Positions 23,365-34,128 of a DNA stretch of 64,000 nucleotides are shown here, one piece after another. The DNA lies in assembly GCA_038501195.1 (NCBI GenBank), contig JBBPUQ010000010.1:823501-887500 (forward strand). The letters are read 5' to 3'. The position numbers were made by a program, and so were the translations under genes. The DNA is from Nemania diffusa (lineage: Eukaryota > Ascomycota > Sordariomycetes > Xylariales > Xylariaceae). Every line of letters starts with the position of its first letter. Within the stretch, counting starts at the first letter, position 1. The notes under the pieces were generated by a model that had not been told where the DNA came from, ran no database searches, and was given only the letters and a program-made list of their open reading frames with translations.

Positions 23365-24545
23365 ATGTCTAGCGAATCTGGTCCTAGTATGATAGATCAA
23401 CTATCACAAGTCTTTCCACCCAAGCCTAGCTTCACTGAAGAAAATCTACCAGAACTGCAAGGAAAGGTAGATATGACCCATCTTGGTGCCCTATGGCTCT
23501 AAGGACCTAGCTAATGGGGAATTCAGGTATACATGATTACTGGTGGAAACACTGGACTGGGCAAAGAATTAGCTCGAATGCTCTATTCAAAACATGCCAA
23601 AGTATACATTGCAGCGCGGTCAGAAGCGAGAGGCAAAGCCGCAATAGATGATGTCAAGAAGGCGGTGCCGAACTCTCGAGGTGAACTAGCCTTCATCAAA
23701 CTCGATCTAGCAGACCTCAGCACAATCAAAGCTTCGGCTCAAGAATTCCTGCAACGAGAACAACAGCTGCACGTCTTGTTCAACAATGCCGGTGTCATGA
23801 AGCCTTCTCCAGAGGGTGCAAAATCAGCCCAAGGCTACGAGCTACAACTTGGCGTAAACAACGTCGGCACCTTCATGTTCACGAAGCTTCTTACTCCAGC
23901 CCTGGTGAACACCGCAAAGACGGAAGCCCCCGGCGTCGTCCGGGTCGTCTGGGTTGGCTCATCAGCTGGAGAAGCCCCTATGACGCCCAAAGGAGGCGTC
24001 CCACTTGACAACCTCGACTATCACAAAGAGGCAGGGTGGTTCCAGCAGTACGGCATCAGCAAAGCCGGGAACTTTCTGCAGGGAAGTGAATTTGCTCGGC
24101 GCTACAAGGACGACGGAGTACTCAGCGTCACCCTGAATCCGGGCAATCTCGACTCCGAGCTATGGCGAAACCAGTCCTACATCGTGGGCAAGCTTCTGAA
24201 GTGGTTCATCCTTCACCCCGCCATCAACGGAGCTTACACGGAGCTGTTCGCTGGGCTGTCACCGGAAGTCACGATGGAGAAGACCGGGGCATGGGTTGCG
24301 CCGTTCGGCAGATTCAGTAAGCAATTCCCAGTACCCCTCATCACACGCTCAACCCCCCTAGGATTAATTCCTCCAAGAGACATTCATTATTATTAGCCTA
24401 AGTGAAGCATAAACTAACCCTAAGATTTGAAGTGCGACCTCGCAAAGATCTGAAAGAAGCTACGAAAACTCAGGCTGAGGGTGGTAGTGGTATCGCTAAG
24501 GACTTTTGGGAGTGGAATGAGGAACAGGTGCGGCCATTTTTATGA
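23365..24545 (+). CDS. Short-chain dehydrogenase/reductase (retinol-dehydrogenase-like), three exons
   Basis: Exons 23365..23466, 23527..24316 and 24433..24545 join in frame to 334 aa; the introns are 60 and 116 nt. The single long frame runs on from the second exon into the second intron and stops there; the true C-terminus is exon 3, which encodes the family's usual ending (RPRKDLKEA... FWEWNEEQVRPFL). Motifs: TGGNTGLG near 40-47 binds NADP(H), NNAG follows the fourth strand, and a Ser in GSSAGE plus YGISK form the catalytic Ser-Tyr-Lys set. An N-terminal stretch of about 33 residues precedes the Rossmann fold, as in the fungal WW-domain-oxidoreductase/retinol-dehydrogenase-like branch. It probably interconverts an aldehyde or ketone and an alcohol in the cytosol, so it could act after the NRPS-like reductase. 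It is 1.1 kb downstream of the PKS on the same strand, and cluster membership is plausible but unproven. Confidence 0.9.
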
Positions 24546-26042
24546 GCAATGCCGTTGTTCATCATTAAACCGTCGATGCGGTGTGCACCATGGAGGTGGT
24601 GTGAGTGATTCAGTCATACCAATTGTATTTTTCATTTTTCCTTGATCTCTCTATTATACCTATACTCCTTATTAGATTATTAGATTGTTATTACTAGTTA
24701 GCCAGGCTACCCCGTTAGTCCTCCCCTTCTTTTTTACGAATTGAGACCATTAAATTACAATGAAGGATTTCGTGAGTTATGTTGGGTCACTGAGGTCTTG
24801 AACTAATACGTAGTGCATAGTGCTTGACGCTGGGACAGGAAATAATTCAATATCACGGCCTGCACTGTTTCATTAGTAATTCATCATTCCAGAGACAGTA
24901 GCCTGCAGTAAGTACTAATGGAGTGTATGTCACCTAGTTGAACTCGCGTATCGATTGGGGTTGTGGTTGGGAAGAGAAACAGACGCAAGCAGTTGCTAGA
25001 TCTAGTAATATATTTATAAAGGTAGTCTGTCGAGTCGACATGGCTTAGTCCGGTGACCATGCGACTCATGCAGCAAAATGACCGTAAAAGCTCCATGTCT
25101 TCGGCCACATTGCAAGTGCTAGCGATGGGAGCCCGTAGTGCGATAATCAGCTGGACCATAACGATGGAAGTGAAAAGTGCGATATTACTGCAATTAAATC
25201 AGAGCCGAAATACGTTGTTGAATAGAGCCATGCTTCATTATGACTTACCGCGCTAAATTTGTGTCGTGGCTAAGATCTGATGCATCCCTCCACTAGGAAA
25301 CAAGGAATGTCATTAAGTTTCGAGAAGCAATGACTGCTTCTTGATTGCTTTCTGACCTATCTCGTATAGCTAGAAGTAGTATGAGACGCAGAAAGTGGTA
25401 TGAGGTGTTATCGATCTCAGATAGTAGCGCCGGCTCTTCCGAAATTGCCCGTCCCTTTTCAACAGACATGTCACAACGCACAATAATGCCTATTTATAGA
25501 AAATACTACCGGAAACGCAGCATCTGTTTTAAATCTCAGCGACCACTCTATCGGAGCGTATAAAGAACTGTATGCCAATATAGGCGTCACTTTCGAAGCG
25601 GTTCGGAGGGTGCCTTCGTGAGCCGCTCCGATCTAGATTTGGCCCGTATGGGTTTTCTGACCACCCCAACAGAACCTAGTCCACCTCGAACCCCTAAGGT
25701 TTATCTCGCAGATCGGCAACCTTTAGGTCTAAAATGACTACCTCTCCGAGTAGTTGCACGTCCTTAAGTGCTAGTTCGAAGCCGAAGTTAGGTTGCGATC
25801 GAGCTCCGAGGAAAACTGCGGCTTGCGTACGGGAGATCAGAGGACTTGCAAAAGGAACTTTAAGCTGCGGCCCGCGGCGAGGCGGATTTTCGCAATATTA
25901 AAAACTCAGTTCGAAAGCGTGTGCTACGGCTCTGTAGACTTTATCGCCGTATTTTAAGCTTTACTTACCCCCTACGAATAGCTTGGAGAACTTAGACCTT
26001 AAAATCATTAACGGCATAACGATGTACCATTCTTGACACTCT
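24546..26042. other. Intergenic stretch between SDR and kinase remnant
   Basis: Only short frames without domains. The part at about 25,590-25,990 is noticeably richer in G+C and CpG than its surroundings and has an imperfect inverted repeat near 25,597-25,640. It may be the edge of an older element or a decayed gene, but I cannot identify it. Confidence 0.4.
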
Positions 26043-27056
26043 TTACATGTGTCTCCGAATCCACTTATCATCAGCGATTGTCTTGGCCGGAGAGCGGTCC
26101 GCGGGTTGCCATTGCAGTATTCTGCGCATCATAGCTAGGAACAGTTCTTGATCTTCGCCCTCTAGATTAGTTTCTCTCTGTTCGAACGGTGCGCTAGCTG
26201 GAAGTGGAATATCTGGATGGAAGTCTCCTATGATTGTGCGGTGCTTTGTTAGCATACGACAGAAAGGAAACTGAAATAGAATAAAACATTGGGCTTACCT
26301 GTGTCGTTGAAAAATTTGTGACTTGACTTGCCCAAGTCGAGGAGCTCTTGTGGAGGGTTTCCAAGCAATCCCGCGATTTCTGCGAGATGTGCTCGTCTGC
26401 GATACACCTGATATTCTAGATCGTGTCCCGTAAACAAGTGGCCGCCTTCAAAAAGGTCCCATACCTAGAAGATTGTGCCGAGGCGAGTCAGCTTTCATTC
26501 CTCAAGACCTCAACTCCGCCTGAAAGCTTTGATTACCATGCAACCAGCGTTCCACATGTCGATCGGATACGACCACGGCGCCTCTACAATAACTTCCGGT
26601 GCCCGGTACACATCTGGCTGCACATCTTCAAAGTGTTCTTCGTCTCCTGCAACGGCGGAGCCAAAATCACAGAACGGGTGCGCCCCATTTCTTTGGCATT
26701 CTAAGCTCCCGTGACAGATAGATAAGTCTATTATTGCCTATCTCTTTTCTTGGAGACGGGTCAAGAAGCTCTTGCTTTTCGAATGCTGTAAAAACGGAAT
26801 CATCGTCAATGCCAAACATAATGTTATCGGCCTTGATATCTAATGTATCACATCTTCTTAGCGCGCGGATCTCTGTGATTGATGCAAGCTCGGCACCCAA
26901 TTACGCACCTGTATGAATGATCTGACATTCTGTATGAAGGAAATCAAGCGCAAGGAAGAGACGATGAAGGACGAAGGCAAGCACTGGCGCGGGTAGTCTT
27001 CTCATTGGATTGCGATGAAGAAAAGTCAAGACGCTCTCCCACAATGGGGGGTGCAC
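26043..27056 (-). pseudogene. 3' half of split SRPK-like protein kinase gene
   Basis: Minus-strand exons at about 27056..26909, 26839..26537, 26464..26299 and 26227..26043, with standard introns. Encoded in order: PPLWESVLTFLHRNP, the helix before the catalytic loop, HTDIKADN (catalytic Asp and Asn), YLSRELRMPKKWG, DFGSAV, YRAPEVIVEAPW, MWNAGCM, VWDLFEGGHLFTGHDLEY, and the C-terminal lobe ending DDKWIRRHM. This is the C-lobe of the fungal SRPK-type Ser/Thr kinases. It is broken twice. Upstream it stops at the terminal repeat of the AT-rich insertion at 27,063. Within the DFG segment (about 26,668-26,672) two bases are missing relative to a continuous frame, which puts a stop just before Asp-Phe-Gly. 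The missing N-lobe is at 54,261-54,743 on the same strand. It is not expected to make an active kinase. Confidence 0.88.
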
Positions 27057-27062
27057 CAGGCA

Positions 27063-27131
27063 GGCAAAAAAGAGTTAATAATTCCTATATTAAGGAAATT
27101 CTATGCTCGTAATATATATTTTAGAAGTATA
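27063..27131 (+). repeat. Left terminal inverted repeat
   Basis: Begins GGCAAAAAAGAGTTAAT and ends near AGAAGTATA. It is an inverted match to 54192-54260. This copy keeps more C and G than its partner. Confidence 0.82.
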
Positions 27132-30100
27132 AACAAAAGTTTACTTGCAAATAACTTGCTAACTTTGTTTTTATTGCTAAAAACAAAAAATTAATATAAA
27201 TATAAACACTATATTAATAGTTAAATAACTAAACAATATTTTTGTTTAATTAAATAAAACAGTAATTTATAAATTAAAAAAAATAACTTATTACTTTTTA
27301 ACTCTGTTTAGTTTATTTAATTTTTTTGTTTTTTTATATACAAAAAATTATATTTAATTAAGTTTAAAATATTTGTTTACTTTTTTACGTTAAAATTTAA
27401 AAATATTAAATAATATATATAATTGTTAATTTTATATATATAGTTTTAATATAATATAAAATATATTTTTTATATAATATTTTAATATAATTATAAATAA
27501 TAAAAGTTATAAAATATATTTTTAAATAAAATTACTAGTTTATTTTAAAATATATTGTTTTTTTTTTATAACTATTATTTTAATATTTTAGTTTATTTTT
27601 TTATTATTATTTTATTTTAATAAATTTATATATATTTTTTATTATTTTAATATTATAATTAATATTTTTTTTATATATTTTATTTATTAATAGTTATAAA
27701 TTAAATTAATTTGTTTATTTTTAAATAAACTAAATTTATAAACTTTAATATTTTTAAACAATTATTTTTATTTATAGTTATAAATTAATAAAAAAATAAA
27801 CTAAACAAAATTTTAAATATAATTTATATAAAAATATTTATTTTTAAATTATATAATAATATAATTATATTTAAAAATAGCAAAATTATTTATATTATTT
27901 ATATAAATATATAGTTTTAGCTATTAAATTAAAACATTATTATTGCTTTAATAATAAATATATAAATTATATTGTTTAACTGTTATAAATTTATTGTTAT
28001 TTTTAACTAAGTTATATTATAATATATTTAAAATTTATATATAAAAAATATTTCTGCGCTAAAATAAGCTTATTATATAATAAATTTATTATAATTTTAA
28101 AAAAACTAATTAAAATTTATAAAAATTTTTATTTATATTTTAAAAAAAAACTTAGTTTAAAATAAATAAAACTATAATATTTTAAATATATATTTTAATT
28201 TATTACTTTTATTTATATTAAAATTTTTATTTATTTTTATTAAAGCATTTTATTTTTTAATTAATTTTTAAATAGCAAATAAAAATAGTTTTAAATAATA
28301 TAAATATTATTTAAAAGTTAATATAGTTTTTATAAAAAAATGTTTTAATTAAATAAAAAAATTGTTTATATTAAAAGTTATTTTATTTATAGCTATAATA
28401 ATATAAATAAATTCGAAAAATTAAATAATATAGCAGTAAATATTTAATATTTTAATAAATATTACATTTTATTAATATATTATTAATAATATAAAACTAT
28501 ATAAAAAATAGCTAATATTTTAAATTAAAAATAAAACAAATATAAAAAGTTTTATAAATTTTATATTATTATTAACTATATTGTTTAATAAATTTAAAAT
28601 AATTTATAATATTAAAAAAAATAAATTGTTTAATATATTTAACTATAAAAAAAAAAAATTTAATAGCTTTTAAATAATTAACTTGTTTTTATTAATAATT
28701 TAATTATATAAAAATTTGTTTTATATTATATTTTTTTAATTATATATATTTATATAATTAAAAACAAGTTTTTATTTTTTTATATAATTTTAAATAAATT
28801 TAAAAAGTTAATTTTTTATTTATTTTTTTTATTAAGTTATTTTTTGTTTAAAAATATAAAATATAGCTAAAAAAAGCTTTTTTAGCTAATTTAAAATATA
28901 TTTATAAAATTATAAACAAATTATAACAAATATATCGAAAAATTTAGTTTTAAAAAGTTCGATTTAAATATTTTTAAACTTTTAATTATAATAATATATA
29001 ATTTAAAACAAAAATATATAAAAGTTAAAATTATATTTATAGCTATATTTAAAATAAATATTATTATTTTAAATAATTTTAAATTTTTATATATTTTTTT
29101 TTAAATATATTTATTAAATATAATATTTTATAAATAAAACAATTATAAAATTATAATATAATTTAATTTATTTTAATATTTTAAACAAAAAAGTTTTAAT
29201 TTAATATAATATTATAATTATATTTTTTATATATTTATTTTTAAGTTAAAATTTATAAATATTATATATTATAATTATAATATTTAAAACATAAAAAAAA
29301 TTTATATTTATTTATTATTTATATTTTTAAAATATTTATTTTAAATAATTTATTTGTTTGTTAAAATAAGTGTTTAAAAATTTAAAAAAAGTTTTTTAGC
29401 TATTTAATTTTAACTATTATTAAAATTTAAAATTTAAGTTTTTTTTTTAAAGTTTTAACTAGTTTTTAATTATTTTAATAATAAATATATAAACTTAAAA
29501 CTTAAAATTTGCTACTTTATACTAAAGTATTTATATTAGTTTTTTTTAATAAATATATATTACAATTTAATTATTTTATATTTAAATTTTAAACTTTAAA
29601 CTATTTAAAAATATTAATAAAACTATTACTATATAATATTTAGCTATTTTTAAAAATATAACTAGTAATATTAATATTTTAAATAAAATTACTTTATAAT
29701 TTATAGTTTATAATTAATATTAAAACTATATTTAGTAATTTTTTACAAAAAGTTTAAATTATTTTTATATAGTTATAAAAATTACTATAAAATATTTTAT
29801 TTTAAGTTTAAGTTTAAAATTTATATTTAATAAAACTATTATAAATATTAAAAAAACTATTAATACTTTTAATATAACAAACAGTTTTTTTTTTTGTTTT
29901 TTTTTACTTATATATATAAATAGTTTATATATTTTAAAACTTTAAATATAACTATATAAAATATATTTTATTTTTTTTAATTTAAAGCTGTTTTAATATA
30001 TATATTTAAAATATTTATAAATTTTAAAATTTTAAATATAACTATATAAAATATACTTTATTTTTTTTAACTTAAATTTATTTTAATATATATATTTAAA

Positions 30101-32909
30101 ATATTTATAAATTTTAAAACTTTAAATATAATTATATAAAATATATTTTATTTTTTTTAATTTAATATTGCTTTAATATATATATTTAAATTGTTTATAA
30201 ATTTTAAAACTTCAAGTATAACTATATAAAATATATTTTATTTTTTTTAATTTAATATTGTTTTAATATATATATTTAAAATATTTATAAATTTTAAAAC
30301 TTTAAATATAACTATATAAAATATATATTATTTTTTTTAATTTAAAGCTGTTTTAATATATATATTTAAAATATTTATAAATTTTAAAACTTTAAATATA
30401 ACTATATAAAATATAATTTATTTTTTTTAATTTAACATTGCTTTAATATATATATTTAAAATATTTATAAATTTTAAAACTTTAAATATAATTATATAAA
30501 ATATACTTTATTTTTTTAACTATATATTATTTTATTAAATATATTAAAAAGTTTTATAATAATAATATAAATAGTTAATTATATAAAAAATATATTAAAA
30601 TAATATAAATAATATTATAACTAAAAAAATTAATTAGTTTGATTTTGTTTTTATGTTTTTTTTTTTTTTTAATTAATTAAAAGTTGTTGTTTTTATTAAA
30701 AAATATATATAATTATAATATTATAGTTAAACTTTTAAATATTAACTATATATTTTTTAATATATAAAATAAACTTAATATATTATTTTTTATTTTTATT
30801 AACAAAATCAAATAACTAATTAATAGTTATATTATTAAAAATTTAGTTTTTTATTTTTTATATTATTAAAAATAATGCTATATTGTTTAAATCTATAAAC
30901 AAGTTTAAAAAATAAATCAAATATTAAAAAATAATATATATAATTTATATATAACTTACTTTAAAAAACTAGCTAAAGCTATAATAACAATTATTTTTAA
31001 AAATTTTAAAGTTATTTAAAATTAAAAAAATAAACAAAACAATAATATATTTAAGTTTAGTTAGCTTTAAAAAAGTTTAAAAAAGTATTAAATAAAATAT
31101 AATTTATAATAAAAATAATATAAAAAAATTAACTAAATAAAAAAAAAAAAAAAACAAATTAAAATAACTTAATTAATAATAGTTTTTTAATAACAGTATT
31201 ATTTATAATATTATAATATTATATAAAAACTTTATTAAAGTTTAATATAAAAGTTTTTAATTATATTAAATTAAATAATTATATAATATTTTCGTTTAAT
31301 TTAATTAAAAAAACAAGCTTTAATTATTGTTAACAAATATTAATTATATAACTTTTTTATTATTTTTTTACTAAAAAAATTTAGCTTATTAAAAATAGTT
31401 TATATAAAGCTATTAAAAAAAAAAAGTTATAAAAACTTTTAATTATTTGTAAAAAACTTTATAAAAAAGCTTAAATATATTAACAAATTAAAAAACTACA
31501 AAACTTATAAAACTAAAAAAAACTATTAATTAAATAAACATTATTTTAAGTTTTAAATTATTAATTTTTGCTATAAAATTTTAAAAACTATTTTATATAT
31601 ATAATATATTGTTTTAAAAATATAAAAAAAAAATGTTATATATTATTTTTGTTATTACTATTTATAGTTATTTTTATTGCTATTATTTTTGTAATTAGTT
31701 TTTGTTACTATTGTTATTTTTATTAATAAACATTATTTATATATATTGTTTTTTTTAAATAAATAAAAAACAAATATTTATATTATTATTATTTTTAAAT
31801 TTAAAAATTAACATTTATTATTGTAAATTTTTTTTATGTTTTAATAATAGAAATATTGTTTAAATATAAAATATATTAAAAAAGCTAATTTAAATATTTA
31901 AGTTTTTATTATTAAATATTATTTTATTAAATTTTTAATTATTTTTATATAGTTTAATATATTAAATTTTATAATTTATTTTATAGTTGTTTTATTATTA
32001 ATATTAATATAAAGTTTAAAACTAAACATATTATAAAGCTATTTTTTAATATTAATATAATAGTTTAAATATTAATTAAATATAACTAAAGCTATAAAAA
32101 TAGCTATATATATTTTAGTTATAGTTGTTTAAATATTAAAATAGCTTATATATTTAAGCAAACTTTTTATATTTAAAAAAAAAACAATAAATTTAATTAA
32201 AACATTAAAAAGTATTTTAAAAAAACTTGTTATAAACTTTAATATAATAATAATAAATAGTTAAAAATATTAATTAATAGTTAAATAATAGTAATAATAA
32301 TAAAAATAAATATAATAAAACTAGTAATAATAAATTTGTAAAATTTTTAGTTAATATATAATATTTAAAAAATATAACAATATATTTATATTTTTTTTAT
32401 AAAAAAAAAAAAAAAAAACTATTTAAGATTTTATTTATAGTAAATTTTTATTAATAAATAAAAAAAACATATTTAATATAATTATAATATTTTTTATTAA
32501 TAGTAAAAAATTTTATTATTATTTAATATTTTTAAACTTTTGTATTAAATAGTTAAAGTTATTAATTAAAATAATATTATTTATATTTTATTATATTAAA
32601 ATATAAAATAACTTGTTATTTTTTAATTTAAATTAACAGTAAAAAGTTTTAGCTATATTTATAATATATTAGCTAAAGTTTTATTATTTTAATATTTTTT
32701 TTAAAGTTAAAAATAAATTTAATAAATTTAATTGTTTTAAATTTTTATTTATTATTTTTAAATATAAATTAAACTTAAAATTTTATAAATATATAAAATT
32801 ATATTATAAAAATATTATATAATATAGTTATTAAATAAATTATATAAAATATATATTTAAACTATATTTTAAATTAAAATATAAAAAACTTTTAAAATAT
32901 ATTAATAAT
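27132..32909. other. Heavily mutated AT-rich DNA, left arm of insertion
   Basis: No gene. In 27,181-28,020 a hand count gives 26 C and 26 G in 840 nt (about 6% GC). Of the 26 C, 22 follow A, 3 follow G, 1 follows T and none follows C; all 26 G precede T or C. It contains the 90-bp tandem array described separately. The original content cannot be read. Confidence 0.7.
29920..30517. repeat. Tandem array, 90-bp period, about 6.6 copies
   Basis: The landmark TTTAAATATAA (or a one- to two-base variant) recurs exactly every 90 bp at 29941, 30031, 30121, 30211, 30301, 30391 and 30481. Units differ mainly in a 10-bp variable box (AAAGCTG, AATATTG, AACATTG types) and by C/T changes. The array ends at a poly-T near 30,517. 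Confidence 0.9.
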
Positions 32910-33143
32910 TGTTATATAAAGCTTATAAAAAAAACAAAGCTTTAAGTAAATAAAACTATATTATATAAAAAATTTACAAAAAAAAAAAAAAAAAAAGTTA
33001 AAAGTTTTTTTATATAAAAATTGTTTATATATATATATAAAGCAGTTTAAAATAACAATAAATAAATTATTTATTTAATTATATAATAAAACTATTTATT
33101 TATTTAAATAATTAATAGTTTTAGTATTAATTAATTTATAACT
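32910..33143. repeat. Left long terminal repeat of outer element
   Basis: About 234 bp, direct match to 46547-46772. Internal landmarks are a long A-run near 32,977-32,995, GTTTATATATATATATAAA and a TTATTTATTTAAA box. Confidence 0.7.
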
Positions 33144-33948
33144 ATTTTTTTTTTAAAAAAATAACTTATTTATAAATTATAAAATTTAAATATATAAATT
33201 TTAATTAAATACTTTTTAGCAAAAAAAAAAATTACTTTAAATATTTATTATATTATTAATTGTTAAATTTTTTTTTTATTAAATTATAATATAGCTTTTT
33301 TATAATTAATATTATTAAATTTTAATAATAATATATTTTAAATATATTTTTTATATATTTTTTTTTTTTTATATAGTTAATAAATTATTATTAATATAAA
33401 AGTTTTTAATAATATCGTTTTATATTATTTATAATTATTAATTTAACTTTAAAAGAAATTTTGTTATATTTAAATTGTTATTATAAAAATTTTTTAATAA
33501 TATAAAACTATTTTTAAAATTTTTAATATAATATTATTTATTATTAATATTTTAATTTTTTTAGTTAATTTAATATTATAACTTTTAATAATATAGTTAT
33601 ATTATATATATTTTTTTTATTTTAAATTTTTTTTTATTTTTAAGTTTAAATATTTCGTTTTTAAAATTATTAACTTTTTAGCTTATTAATAAATTATTAA
33701 AATATTTTTATAAACAATTAATATAATATTAATTTATTAATTATTATAATAATAAAACTTATAATATAAATATATTATTATTTTTTTTAATATTTTATAT
33801 ATTTGTTATATTATTAAATAATTAAGTTTATTTAAAAATTTATTAATAATTTAAAATTGTTATTTTTTTAATATAAATATATAATTGTTTATATTAAAAT
33901 TAAAGTTATAATATTTTTAATTAATTTATTTAATTATATAATTTTAAA

Positions 33949-34128
33949 TGTTAAGATTTAAAAGCTAAGATTTAAAAAAATATTAGTATATTTGTATATA
34001 TTTATTTTGTATATGTTTCGAAAAAAATTCTTCTTTTTTTTAAGCTTTAGTTTTATATAATATATACTACTAGCTATATATTACTTATTATATTATATTT
34101 AATTTATAGTTTTTTTTACTTTGTAACA
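33949..34128 (+). repeat. 5' LTR of nested retrotransposon
   Basis: 180 bp, same length as the 3' LTR, aligned without gaps. There are eleven differences, all C/T or G/A. Confidence 0.88.

Noticed and set aside
23365..24396. SDR ending at the stop of the long frame at 24396
   Set aside because: The frame after 24316 encodes no family sequence, while a GTAAGC donor at 24317 and an acceptor at 24432 lead in frame to the conserved SDR C-terminus ending at 24545.
29920..30517. CRISPR-like array
   Set aside because: Units are contiguous 90-bp tandem repeats without unique spacers, in a eukaryotic genome.
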